Below are positions 31,890 to 40,453 of a DNA stretch of 42,630 nt, piece by piece (positions within the stretch are counted from its first letter, which is position 1; each line of letters opens with the position of its first letter). The position numbers were made by a program, and so were the translations under genes. Below the pieces are notes generated by a model that was not told where the DNA came from, ran no database searches, and saw only the letters and a program-made list of their open reading frames with translations. Source of the stretch: a virus; IMG/VR virus record IMGVR_UViG_3300050029_000153, positions 1-42,630 of that record. One strand, 5' to 3'.

Positions 31890-34325
31890 ATGAAACTCGC
31901 CCTCATCACGGGCAACGGGCAGAAGAACGCGCACACCGTCGACCGCTACACGCAAGCCACCATCGACGCCTGCGCCGCCGCCATCGGGATTGCGTCGCCA
32001 GAGGTGGTCTACATCGCCGCCCTCCCCGACGCGCCGAAGGGCGCCCTTCCCATCCAGGCTCTGCGCGACGCGCGGCCGGATCTGCTGAACCGCATCTATG
32101 ACGCGGCGCCGGACATGATCGTGTCCCTCGGCCGCGACCCGCTGCACGCCCTCCTCGGTGAGCCCATCGCGCTGAAGAACGAGCACGGCCGCATGCGCTG
32201 GCTCGACGTGTGCGGGGTCGCCGACCACTCCGGCCCCGGTTGCCGCCGCATCCCGTGGGTCCCGACCATCGCACCGTGGCAGGTTGTCGGCCGTGGTTCG
32301 TCGGATCTGCACCGAGACTTCGCAAACGTGCTCTACAAGGCACTCTCGCAGTCTGAGCCACTCCCCGAGATGGACATCGAGCTCCACGTGTGCGAGACCG
32401 CGACCGATCTCGAGGACGCGCTCCAGGTGCTCGAGGGCGCGAGCGTGGTGGGTGTGGACGTGGAGACCACGGGCCTCTCACCCTACCGCGACACAATGAC
32501 GGCCGTAGGCCTCGGCGCCGTGTACGACCGGGACTCGGGCGTGGCGGTCATCGCCACCGACAAGTGCCTCGAGGACCAGGCCTCCTGGGACCTGCTCTGG
32601 GACGCGATCTGGCGTCAGACCCGCCGCTCCGTCGGGCACAACTTCAAGTTCGACATGCAGTTCCTCCAGCGCATCATTGACTGGCCTCCGGAGGCTGCAT
32701 GGCTAGGAGACACTCTACTCGTCGCTCACCTGGCGGACGAACGAAACACCGGCCCGCGGTCGAGGGCGCGAGGGAGTGGCCTCAAGGACCTTGTAGCACA
32801 ACGCTACGACCTGCAGTACGGTTTCGACTTCGGCAAGGACGCCGAAGAGGCCAGCGCTGCGGCGCGCGATGAGCTCCACGTGTACCTCGGCAAGGACGTG
32901 GTCTACACCGCTCGGCTGTTCCTCGACCTGAAGGACGAGGCCGATGCTGAGACGGGCGCGTTGATGTCCGCGCACGACACGCTGCTGATGCCCGCCTCAG
33001 TGGCTCTAGCCCGTGCTGAGTCCGCCGGGGCACCCGTCGACCGCGCGTGGATCGAAGCGCTGCTGGTCAAGATCACCGCGCGGGTTGCTCGGCGTCGCGC
33101 CGCACTCGAGAAGGCGATCATCCCCCTCACGCCCACCGTGGTGGTCGACAACGTGCTGGCGCCGATGCAGGTCGCCGACGCGATGTACGACGAGTGGGGC
33201 ATGACGCCGGACATGCGCCGTAACGGCCGCCTCATCGAGAACGACCGGAGCACGGACAAGGACCACAAGGCCGCGGCCATCGCCAAGTACCGGATCCGCG
33301 GTGGCGCGTGGTACCGGCAAGCCGGGTGGCTGATGTCGCTCGACCGCCTCATGAAGGACGTGAAGCTCATCTCCACGTACCAGAAGGCGATCCTCGACCG
33401 CATGGATGACGACGGCCGCCTGCGCGCCTCGTTCCTGCTCCACGGCACGTCGACCGGCCGGCTCTCCTCGCGCGAGCCTAACCTCCAGAACGTCCCCGCG
33501 GTGGATGACCGGGAGCTCTACAACGGCCAGATGCGCTACAAGCTTCGCTCCGGCGAGTGGGTGCACAACCCGATGCGCCGCGCGTTCCGGACCGAACCGG
33601 GGCGGCAATGGGTGGAGGTCGACTACTCGCAACTCGAGCTCCGTGTGGCGGCCGGTATCTCGTCGGACCCAGCTTTCACGGCGGTCTTCACCGGCGGTCG
33701 TGACGTGCACCGCGAAGTGGCCTCGAGCATCTTCAGCAAGGCTCCCGAGGACATCACGAAGCCCGAGCGCTACCTGGCCAAGGCCGTCGCGTTCGGCATC
33801 CTGTACGGCAGGTCAGCGAAGGCCATCGCCGGTGGAGCGGAGATGGACTACGCCGAGCGGGAGCTCCATATGACCCGCTGGACCGAGGAAGTGGCGGCGG
33901 CCTTCATCACCAAGTTCCTGGCGTCCTACCCCGACCTGGATGCCTGGATCGCGTCGGTGCACCAGACCGCCCCGGTAGCCGGCTTCGTCGCCAGCCCCTT
34001 CGGTCGGCGGCGGCGCTTCCCGTACTTCGACACCAACGAGGCAGCGAGCATCCGGCGCCAGGCCGTGAACACCCCGATCCAGTCCGCGGCCAGCGACATC
34101 TGCCTCCGAGCGTTCGTCGAGCTGCAGCGCCGAGTGCGGGAGGCGGGCATCGACGCGGTGGTGATGTTCCCCGTCCATGACAGCATCTGCGTTGACGTAG
34201 CGGACTCGGCGGTGGCAGCACTCGAGATACTTTGCCGCAGCATCATGGAGGTTGACTTCATGGGTGTGCCGTTGAAAGTGGACTTCGAGTGGGGCCCAAC
34301 TTGGGCGGATACTGAGGCTCATTGA
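31890..34325 (+). CDS. family A DNA polymerase with 3'-5' exonuclease
   Basis: An 811-residue polymerase. Residues about 1-150 (VSLGRDPLHALLG, WVPTIAPWQVV) resemble a uracil-DNA-glycosylase-like fold sometimes fused to phage polymerases. The exonuclease has DVETTGL at 190-196 and HNFKFD. Polymerase motifs are VEVDYSQLELR (Asp578), KAVAFGILYG (Lys631, Phe635, Tyr639) and VHDS (His763, Asp764). It replicates the phage genome. TAGGAGACACGA precedes the ATG. Confidence 0.93.
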   Translation: MKLALITGNGQKNAHTVDRYTQATIDACAAAIGIASPEVVYIAALPDAPKGALPIQALRDARPDLLNRIYDAAPDMIVSLGRDPLHALLGEPIALKNEHGRMRWLDVCGVADHSGPGCRRIPWVPTIAPWQVVGRGSSDLHRDFANVLYKALSQSEPLPEMDIELHVCETATDLEDALQVLEGASVVGVDVETTGLSPYRDTMTAVGLGAVYDRDSGVAVIATDKCLEDQASWDLLWDAIWRQTRRSVGHNFKFDMQFLQRIIDWPPEAAWLGDTLLVAHLADERNTGPRSRARGSGLKDLVAQRYDLQYGFDFGKDAEEASAAARDELHVYLGKDVVYTARLFLDLKDEADAETGALMSAHDTLLMPASVALARAESAGAPVDRAWIEALLVKITARVARRRAALEKAIIPLTPTVVVDNVLAPMQVADAMYDEWGMTPDMRRNGRLIENDRSTDKDHKAAAIAKYRIRGGAWYRQAGWLMSLDRLMKDVKLISTYQKAILDRMDDDGRLRASFLLHGTSTGRLSSREPNLQNVPAVDDRELYNGQMRYKLRSGEWVHNPMRRAFRTEPGRQWVEVDYSQLELRVAAGISSDPAFTAVFTGGRDVHREVASSIFSKAPEDITKPERYLAKAVAFGILYGRSAKAIAGGAEMDYAERELHMTRWTEEVAAAFITKFLASYPDLDAWIASVHQTAPVAGFVASPFGRRRRFPYFDTNEAASIRRQAVNTPIQSAASDICLRAFVELQRRVREAGIDAVVMFPVHDSICVDVADSAVAALEILCRSIMEVDFMGVPLKVDFEWGPTWADTEAH

Positions 34326-34510
34326 TGGCATCTCTCACTGCTTCCGTGACGTCTCTTGCCAACGTCCATCCGGTTGACAGCACATGGGTCCATATCCATG
34401 AATACCGACTGCCAACGCACGAAGATCCGGAAGATGACGGATCGCACACCCGACCGGTTTCTCCACGTGGATGGCCGGTTCTAGGCGCCCTCAGAGGGTC
34501 TCACCGATGA
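34325..34510 (+). CDS. small hypothetical protein between polymerase and primase
   Basis: Sixty-one residues. The ATG overlaps the polymerase TGA and the stop overlaps the primase ATG, so translational coupling at both ends argues for a real gene. Codon use is less G/C-ended than in neighbours. A 28-codon alternative starts at 34399 in another frame with better codons. Function unknown. Confidence 0.4.
   Translation: MASLTASVTSLANVHPVDSTWVHIHEYRLPTHEDPEDDGSHTRPVSPRGWPVLGALRGSHR
34479..34502 (+). repeat. 24-base element shared with 11351-11374
   Basis: TTCTAGGCGCCCTCAGAGGGTCTC lies just before the primase-helicase ATG. It matches 20 of 24 bases, without gaps, to the sequence at 11351-11374 ahead of the connector operon. 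A related inverted core (CCTCTGAGAGG) occurs near 28077. It may be a regulator or RNA-processing site. Confidence 0.5.
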
Positions 34511-36255
34511 CGGTTCAGGACATGGATTGGTTCCTAGAGCGGGTCGAAGTGGCCCGTGAGAACACAACGACTCCTGGAATGAGGGATGTTCACGCGGCGT
34601 GCCCCGTGTGTCGCAGCGCTGATAATCTTCACATCACAGAGCACAACGGCCGAGCGCTACTGAAGTGCTTCGGGTGTTCCGCGAAGTACGACGACATCGT
34701 TGCTGCCCTCACAACGACAGATGACACGGCCGATGAGGAGCCACAACAGGAAGAGGTAACGGCTCCTGTTATCCGCAAGCGGCGAACATCGGCAGTAGTA
34801 CCCGCTAACGTCGAACTCGACCCCGCCGCCTGGTACAGTGAGTACTGCGGCATTCCGTGGGCCGACATCGAGTCGCTCGTTGTCCGAGTAGATGGTGAGT
34901 GGCTGGAGCACGGCTGGCCCGACGGCCGCGTGTGGAAGGGCCGGAAGGCCGGCACCGCGGACAGGCGCTGGACGCCGAAGGGCGCGACACCGCCGAGGCT
35001 CTGGCCGTTGCTCGAACCCGCAGAGGAGATCTGGCTCTGTGAGGGTGAGTCGGACGTCATCGTGATGCGGTTGGGGTACGGGTTGCCGGCATACACCGCC
35101 GGTTCCGCCACCACGCTGCTCACCGTGGATGAGTTCCACGCGCTGAAGCGCAAGGGCGTGGATCGCGTCGTCATCGCGTATGACAACGACAAAGCCGGCC
35201 AGAAGGCTACCGCCGAGGTGTTGGCCAACGCGCGAGAAGCCGGCATCGGTGCTGTCGTAGCCCAACTCGCTGATCCGTTCGTCGGCGGACCAAAGGATTG
35301 GCGTGAACGTTGGTTGTCGGGTGACGACACACTTCCGACCTACGCGAGTGACAACCTCGAGGAAGACTACCCCGTGCTGACCAGCGTGCCCACGGCTCCC
35401 GAGACAGAGCTCTTGCTCGGCTTCCTGCACCCCACTGCCCACACGATCCTGTTCGGTGACGGTGGCACCGGCAAGGGCGTGATCGCTGCGTGGTGGGCAA
35501 CGCAACTCACGCAGCTCGGCAAGCGCGTGCTCGTGCTTGACTGGGAGAAGAACGCCCAGCACGAATGGAAGCCGCGCATCAGCACGTTCGGCGAAGACAC
35601 GGCCACGGACATGGTCCGCTACAACCAGCCCACTCGCGCCATCTGGGATGAGGTCGGTGACATCCGCACGGCCATCCAGGAGTTCCACACGGACTACGTC
35701 ATCGTGGACAGCATCACCTACGCGTGCGTGGGCGAGGAAGTCGAGCGGAGCAGCACGGCGGCGAAGTATTCATTGGCCATCGCTCAACTGCCAGTGCCGG
35801 TGCTTTCACTAGCACATACCACGAAGGTCGAACCGGCACCCAAGCACCCGTTCGGTTCGGTGTTCTGGAGCAACGGCGCGCGCATCACCATCAACGTGGC
35901 GCTGTCCGACCCGAAGAACTACGGCAGCCCACGACGGGTCACGTGCAAGAAGACCAACCAGGTCGCGCCGTTCGCGCCGCAAGATGTGCCATGGGACTGG
36001 GTGACAACGGGACTGCCGCATGAGCTCGAGTTCGATGCCGTCGTTGAGGGCCTCGACACTCGCATTGCGCTCGCCATCGCGTCCATCGGCCACTTCGGCA
36101 CGGCGAGCCAGATCCATGCGGCGATGCTCATCGACGGTGGCCTCGCGGTGGAGCAACAGAGCATCAGCAACCGACTTAGCGCCCAGAAGAAGTCCGACCA
36201 GCCCTACGCTGTGATGCGCGGCGGTAGGGTCTGGCACGACCTCACCCCACACTGA
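34507..36255 (+). CDS. primase-helicase
   Basis: A 582-residue protein. CPVCRSADN and KCFGC (about residues 31-60) form a primase zinc-binding domain. LCEGESD and YDNDKAGQ are TOPRIM motifs. FGDGGTGKG is the Walker A of a RepA/DnaB-like ATPase and VIVDSITY its Walker B. The protein should unwind DNA and make primers, as in gp4-like phage enzymes. It starts by overlap with the small gene upstream; an ATG at 34525 is an alternative. Confidence 0.88.
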   Translation: MTVQDMDWFLERVEVARENTTTPGMRDVHAACPVCRSADNLHITEHNGRALLKCFGCSAKYDDIVAALTTTDDTADEEPQQEEVTAPVIRKRRTSAVVPANVELDPAAWYSEYCGIPWADIESLVVRVDGEWLEHGWPDGRVWKGRKAGTADRRWTPKGATPPRLWPLLEPAEEIWLCEGESDVIVMRLGYGLPAYTAGSATTLLTVDEFHALKRKGVDRVVIAYDNDKAGQKATAEVLANAREAGIGAVVAQLADPFVGGPKDWRERWLSGDDTLPTYASDNLEEDYPVLTSVPTAPETELLLGFLHPTAHTILFGDGGTGKGVIAAWWATQLTQLGKRVLVLDWEKNAQHEWKPRISTFGEDTATDMVRYNQPTRAIWDEVGDIRTAIQEFHTDYVIVDSITYACVGEEVERSSTAAKYSLAIAQLPVPVLSLAHTTKVEPAPKHPFGSVFWSNGARITINVALSDPKNYGSPRRVTCKKTNQVAPFAPQDVPWDWVTTGLPHELEFDAVVEGLDTRIALAIASIGHFGTASQIHAAMLIDGGLAVEQQSISNRLSAQKKSDQPYAVMRGGRVWHDLTPH

Positions 36256-36275
36256 AAGGAGCTTGTGGACAATCT

Positions 36276-37307
36276 ATGAAGATCCTCATGACGGGCATGA
36301 CAGCCCGTGCGGTCGGGTCCACGAAGGTCAAGTACGACTACATCTCGCTACCCGCGATGTATCGTGATGCCCTTCGTGAACTCGGCCATGAGGTTGATAT
36401 GCGAACCACTCGACACGAGGAAGACCTCGATGAGTACGACCGCGCGCTTGTGCTCGTAAACTGGGTGAGTTCGCTGTCATCTGGCCATTCACACGAGACG
36501 GGGCTTGCTTTGGCTAAGCTCGGAGATCGTGCCATTCTCTATGTTGATGATCGCGCGGCCTCGATCATCACGAAAGACATCGACGTAGCTGTGCTGAATG
36601 ATGCAGCTTGGGAGAAGCATACTCGCGGCTTTCGTGGTCGAGAGTACGCGACGATGACTTCAGAACAAGTAGACCTCACTCGTGAAGCTCTCTCTCGGAT
36701 TGCGCTTCCGAATTGCCCATGGCCGATGCTTACGGCGATGTATGACTGGGGTGACCACAGTAAGTTCTTCGGCGCGTCACGTGTAGCTCCTGGCTTTGAA
36801 CTCATCACGGTCGACCCTACCGCAATCCTCCCACCTGCTGAAGTGTGGGACCGTGAACGACAACGAGCTTGGGTCATCGCCATGTTCCAGAACCCTCAGA
36901 AGTGGCTAACAGAAGTCGCTCCTACGTGGCCCGTGACCCAGTATGGCGGAGATCCTAAGCCACGTGGTGGCGGAGCTCACGGAACCGACCATCCAGTCAT
37001 TCCGGAAGCTGAACTTATCCAAGCCTACGCCGATCATCGTGGGATGTTAGTCCCGCCGTCAAAGACAGATGGTTCGGGTTGGTGGCGCGTTCGCTATGCC
37101 TACGCGCTTCTCGCCGGAGCTATTGTCTTCCCGCCGCCGCTGGATGGTGAGGCTATTGGCCCGTCATTCACTAACAGCTTAGAAGACATCGAAGCCGCGA
37201 GTGATGATGAACTCGAAGCACTCGCCCAACGTCAACGCGAGCAAATGGCCGCATGGACGTGGCCGAAAGACAAGTTCATGTTTGAGCTTGAGAAAGCTGT
37301 GCAATAG
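36276..37307 (+). CDS. GT-B-like glycosyltransferase, copy 1
   Basis: A 343-residue protein paralogous to the next gene. It starts KILMTG, has VGSTKVKYD, LGHEVDMR, LVNWVSSLSS and YVDD in the N-terminal half, and QYGGDPKPRGGG and DGSGWWRVRYAYALLAG in the C-terminal half, like the two Rossmann domains of GT-B enzymes. The layout resembles T4 beta-glucosyltransferase, but that is a pattern comparison only. Codons are more A/T-ended than in neighbours, suggesting recent acquisition. A GAAAGGAGC lies 13 bases before the ATG. Confidence 0.55.
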   Translation: MKILMTGMTARAVGSTKVKYDYISLPAMYRDALRELGHEVDMRTTRHEEDLDEYDRALVLVNWVSSLSSGHSHETGLALAKLGDRAILYVDDRAASIITKDIDVAVLNDAAWEKHTRGFRGREYATMTSEQVDLTREALSRIALPNCPWPMLTAMYDWGDHSKFFGASRVAPGFELITVDPTAILPPAEVWDRERQRAWVIAMFQNPQKWLTEVAPTWPVTQYGGDPKPRGGGAHGTDHPVIPEAELIQAYADHRGMLVPPSKTDGSGWWRVRYAYALLAGAIVFPPPLDGEAIGPSFTNSLEDIEAASDDELEALAQRQREQMAAWTWPKDKFMFELEKAVQ

Positions 37308-38356
37308 TGAAGATCCTGATGACGGGTTTCGCCGCACGCGGCATCGGAAGCACCCGCACTCGCTATGACATCACGTCACTCCCGGACGGGCTAGGCCGGG
37401 CTCTGAGGCACTTGGGCCATGAAGTCGATGGACCGCGCAGGGTGCCCTACGACGAGCCTCTCAGTGGATCTGAGGACCTGGTCATGGTGCAGGTTGGTTG
37501 GACCTCTTCGCTATCATCGTCCTACGCGCATGAAGCCGCGCGCGTGATGGCCGACGCGGAGGAGTTGGGCATCCCGGTGCTGCGCTACGTCGATGACTGG
37601 CGTTCACAGTGGCTGGCCGATGACATCATGGGGCACGTGGTGAGCGACAAGGGCTGGCGGCTGCACACGGAGCGGTTCCGCGCGAAGGAATACGCGAGCA
37701 TCTCAGCCCATGACAAGGAGCGCTTGCGCAAGGCACTTGCTGGGCCGATCAACGGCGCACCCGTGATGGTGCCGTTGATGGGCTGGGGCAACCCAACACT
37801 GTTCGATGTGTCTCGGAGTGCTTCGCTGTCGCGCGTTGTGCCGTTCGATCCACAGAGCCTCTTCCCCACGGTGCCCACGAACTTAGCGAGTGACTTTGTG
37901 CGGCAACGGCGTTGGGTGCTGGCCTCACTGCAAGAGCACGACAAATGGGCGAGTTCACTTGGTTTGTCGTGGGATGTCCTGCGATTGGGCGGGGTGAAGA
38001 AGAACCCCGGCGGCACGGTCATCGCTGGCATGTCGCAGCCCGTCCTGCCGGAGGCGGCAGTCCTTCAGCACTATGCGGAGTCTTGGGGCGTGCTGTCCCC
38101 TCCCTACCTGTCTGCTGGGAGTGGCTACTGGCGCACGCGCTTCGCGCAGGCCATTGATGCCGGGTGCTTGATCTGGCCCGGTGAAGTGGATGCTAGTGCA
38201 TTGGGCACTGCGTTCGTTCCTCCGGCGGTTGTCGAACTCATGTCCACGAGCGAGTTGGTTGCGCTCGCGGATGCGCAAGCCGCTACGCTTGACTCGTTTC
38301 GGATGCCGCTAAATGCCACCTATGATGCTCTCGCTAAGCTCGTTTCTAGAGTATGA
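37307..38356 (+). CDS. GT-B-like glycosyltransferase, copy 2
   Basis: A 349-residue paralogue of the preceding gene. KILMTG, GSTRTRYD, SLPDGLGRALRHLGHEVD, SSLSS and YVDD are shared, and VLPEAAVLQHYAESWGVL plus AGSGYWRTRFAQAIDAG match the C-terminal half of copy 1. It begins at a GTG sharing one base with the upstream stop. Codons are closer to the phage average than those of copy 1. A DNA-base sugar transferase is proposed because of the dCMP-modifying enzyme; another acceptor is possible. Confidence 0.55.
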   Translation: MKILMTGFAARGIGSTRTRYDITSLPDGLGRALRHLGHEVDGPRRVPYDEPLSGSEDLVMVQVGWTSSLSSSYAHEAARVMADAEELGIPVLRYVDDWRSQWLADDIMGHVVSDKGWRLHTERFRAKEYASISAHDKERLRKALAGPINGAPVMVPLMGWGNPTLFDVSRSASLSRVVPFDPQSLFPTVPTNLASDFVRQRRWVLASLQEHDKWASSLGLSWDVLRLGGVKKNPGGTVIAGMSQPVLPEAAVLQHYAESWGVLSPPYLSAGSGYWRTRFAQAIDAGCLIWPGEVDASALGTAFVPPAVVELMSTSELVALADAQAATLDSFRMPLNATYDALAKLVSRV

Positions 38357-38466
38357 ACCCGAGTATGAGCCAGTTATGGGTGAGCCCGAAGTTCATACTC
38401 TCGGGGTCCTACTATGGGACCCGAGTATGAACGGTCAGAGGGCACAGTATGAAAGTGAGTATGGAG
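38349..38466 (+). repeat. iteron array (C)GAGTATGAR, six copies
   Basis: Copies lie at 38349, 38361, 38423, 38445 (CAGTATGAAA) and 38457 on the + strand and at 38391 inverted (GTTCATACTC). The region is noncoding and less G+C-rich. Clustered iterons are typical of replication origins or multi-site operators. It lies between the glycosyltransferases and the packaging operon. Confidence 0.7.
38391..38432 (+). terminator. long hairpin built from iterons 3 and 4
   Basis: GTTCATACTC pairs with GAGTATGAAC, then after a three-base bulge (TCG) GGGTCC pairs with GGACCC around the loop TACTATG, sixteen pairs in all. It could end the replication operon transcript or form a cruciform in an origin. Confidence 0.5.
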
Positions 38467-38495
38467 TCTAGATGGCGTCCTTCCGGAGGTGCCGT

Positions 38496-38588
38496 ATGAG
38501 TAGGCTACATGGCGGGTATTCTGAGGGCGGCCCTAGAGTACATGCCCTAGAGACGGCCGCGAGAGAGACGGGGCATGTTGATGAGTGA
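38496..38588 (+). CDS. possible 30-residue small protein
   Basis: CGGAGGTGCCGT precedes an ATG at 38496, and the frame stays open to TGA at 38586-38588. An in-frame ATG at 38472 would add eight residues. The sequence also contains an inverted repeat (ACATGCCC at 38540, GGGCATGT at 38571), so it may be only a regulatory region. Low confidence. Confidence 0.25.
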   Translation: MSRLHGGYSEGGPRVHALETAARETGHVDE

Positions 38589-38594
38589 GTGGAA

Positions 38595-38600
38595 TAGGAT
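38595..38600 (+). promoter_or_regulatory. -10 element of a leaderless packaging promoter
   Basis: TAGGAT, six bases, then the ATG at 38607, with no ribosome site. It is the fourth site with this exact geometry in the window. Confidence 0.5.
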
Positions 38601-38606
38601 GCAAGC

Positions 38607-38807
38607 ATGAGACGAGAACAGATGACGCCGCAGTGTGAGAGGGCCGGTCGCGAGATTGAACCCCACCGTACCCGTCCGTACCACACACGGGAGGCGCTCG
38701 TGAAGGCGGCTCCTGAGGCATTCGGGCGTCACTTCATCACTGCGCGTCGGCCCCTCATCGCGCCCTCGCGCGTAGGCGCGTACACAAGCACCGGAGTCGA
38801 ACGATGA
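38607..38807 (+). CDS. small basic protein opening the packaging operon
   Basis: Sixty-six residues, rich in Arg, His and Ala, from the apparently leaderless ATG. It ends with an ATGA overlap into the small-terminase candidate. No family recognised. A role in DNA binding is possible from its charge only. Confidence 0.5.
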   Translation: MRREQMTPQCERAGREIEPHRTRPYHTREALVKAAPEAFGRHFITARRPLIAPSRVGAYTSTGVER

Positions 38808-39289
38808 CCGGCCCTGCAATTGGTTCCACATGCTCCGTCTGCCTATCGCCTCAGGTGAAGCAGATCGACGCTGAACTCGAGCGTGCTGTCATGTCGCGCC
38901 GGCGGATCGCGCGCCAGTTCTCCCTGCTCCCGGACGCCGTGAACCGTCACTTCCACAACGGCCATGTTGTGCAAGTTGTACAGCCCGCTGGCTCCGGCGA
39001 TCCACTCCCGCTGACCGGCACCATCGAGGAGAAGCTCGAGTGGCTCATCACCAAGCTCGAGGGGGCGATCACCCGCGGCCAAGTAAGATCCGACGTGATC
39101 CGCGAGCTGCGCATGCTCTACCAGGCGCAACTCGAGGCCAAGGGCCCTGTCGCGATCCAGGCCACCACCTATAAGGACGTGGAGGGGTGGCAGGACTACG
39201 AGGCGGCGGTCTACGAGGCGCTCGGCCCGTTCCCCGAAGCAAGAATGGCGCTCGCTAAGGCACTGCGCGCCAGGCTCGGCCACGAATGA
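38804..39289 (+). CDS. terminase small subunit candidate
   Basis: A 161-residue protein two genes upstream of the large terminase. CSVCLSP near the N-terminus may bind metal, and SRRRIARQFSLLPDAVNRHF at about 32-51 is a good HTH, as in terminase small subunits that recognise DNA. Residues 65-130 form helices suited to ring assembly. The EndoVII-like gene lies between it and terL. Confidence 0.6.
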   Translation: MTGPAIGSTCSVCLSPQVKQIDAELERAVMSRRRIARQFSLLPDAVNRHFHNGHVVQVVQPAGSGDPLPLTGTIEEKLEWLITKLEGAITRGQVRSDVIRELRMLYQAQLEAKGPVAIQATTYKDVEGWQDYEAAVYEALGPFPEARMALAKALRARLGHE

Positions 39290-39681
39290 AGCACATTCAC
39301 GTCGTCACGTGCCCGAGGAACTGTCGTGCAGCGGTCCCGCGCCACTACAAGGCGCCGAATGGAGGTCAACGGAAGCAACGACTGGGTGGTGCGCACGGCG
39401 GAGGCCAGGGGCTCAGCGCCGCAGAGGTGGCGTACCAGATCCAGCTCCAGGGCGGTGTCTGCATGATCTGCCAGCGCGTCCCGACTGACCGGTTCGAGAT
39501 CGACCACGACCATGACCGCGCCGTGGCGGAGGGCCATCCACACGACCCGACAAAGGGGTGCAAGGGGTGCTTCCGCGGGATGATCTGTCGCCAATGCAAC
39601 TCGGGCCTCGGCTTCTTCCGCGACGACATTGAGTCCCTCCGCCGCGCCGTGCGGTACCTCGAGCTCGCTCGTGAACGCTGA
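39286..39681 (+). CDS. endonuclease VII-like resolvase
   Basis: A 131-residue protein matching recombination endonuclease VII: Cys59 and Cys62 (VCMIC), IDHDHD at 72-77, then FRGMICRQCN (Cys101, Cys104) followed by LGFFRDD and RRAVRYLE. These enzymes cut branched DNA and T4 gp49 clears branches during packaging. Its place inside the terminase operon fits that role. Confidence 0.85.
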   Translation: MKHIHVVTCPRNCRAAVPRHYKAPNGGQRKQRLGGAHGGGQGLSAAEVAYQIQLQGGVCMICQRVPTDRFEIDHDHDRAVAEGHPHDPTKGCKGCFRGMICRQCNSGLGFFRDDIESLRRAVRYLELARER

Positions 39682-40453
39682 CCAGCTCCTCATCGAGCGG
39701 CATCTCGGGGCAATCGACCCCACCTACACGTTCGAGCAGGCGTTTGGGTACGCGCCGCTCAAGTGGCAGATCCCGTACCTGTGGGAGCACAGGAACTGCG
39801 TCATCTTGAAAGGCCGCCAGGTCGGCGCGTCCACCTGCGCCGCCTGCCTCGCCATACAACTGACCCGGACCACACCTAACAGCCTCGCCGCCATCGTGTC
39901 TCCGTCCATGAAGCAGTCCACGGAGGTCAAGCTGCGGGCGAAGAACGGGCTCCTGCGCCTCGGCGAGAAGCTGGTGCTCGACTCCGCCACGGTGATCGGC
40001 CTCGACAACGGCGCCCGGATCATGTCATTGCCAGGGAGCGCGAAGAGTGTCCGAGGGTGGACCGCGGACCTGCTCGTGATCGATGAAGCAGCGTTCCTCG
40101 ACCCCGACACGTTCTTGGCCGCTCGGGCCACCGTGGCCACCGGCGGTCGGGTCATCGTTCAGAGCACCCCGGCGGCGCCCTACGGGCACTTCTACGACCT
40201 CTTCACGGCCCAAGACCCGCTCTGGGCGAAGTTTCAGGTCTCCTCCGAGGACGTGACGACCATCGACCCCGCCTTCCTGGCCTCCGAGCGCGCGACACTG
40301 GGCCCCGAGGAGTACGCGCAGGAATACCAGGGCAAGTTCACCGCTGCTGGAGTGGGGCTCGTGGACCCCACCAAGCTCAACACGCTCACGAAGCAGGACG
40401 CGCCCGCCGGGGTCTGGGGCAAGATGCGGGGCGGCCCCGTGGCGAGCGCATGA
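39671..40453 (+). CDS. terL: terminase large subunit, ATPase half (split gene)
   Basis: A 260-residue protein with terminase ATPase motifs: Walker A-like LKGRQVGAST at 46-55, Walker B LLVIDEAA with Asp138 and Glu139, and QSTPAAP as the coupling motif. It ends in YAQEYQGKFTAAG plus about 30 residues, exactly where the nuclease domain normally begins. The nuclease is encoded separately at 40566. It powers DNA translocation into the capsid. The GTG start overlaps the EndoVII gene. Confidence 0.85.
   Translation: MNADQLLIERHLGAIDPTYTFEQAFGYAPLKWQIPYLWEHRNCVILKGRQVGASTCAACLAIQLTRTTPNSLAAIVSPSMKQSTEVKLRAKNGLLRLGEKLVLDSATVIGLDNGARIMSLPGSAKSVRGWTADLLVIDEAAFLDPDTFLAARATVATGGRVIVQSTPAAPYGHFYDLFTAQDPLWAKFQVSSEDVTTIDPAFLASERATLGPEEYAQEYQGKFTAAGVGLVDPTKLNTLTKQDAPAGVWGKMRGGPVASA

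Noticed and set aside
34370-34404. Promoter with perfect TTGACA before the primase
   Set aside because: No acceptable -10 lies 16-18 bases downstream; only a weak ATGAAT is present.
36264-36272. TGTGGACAAT as another copy of the conserved -35
   Set aside because: It lies directly before the start codon, lacks the GTAC elements upstream and any -10 downstream.
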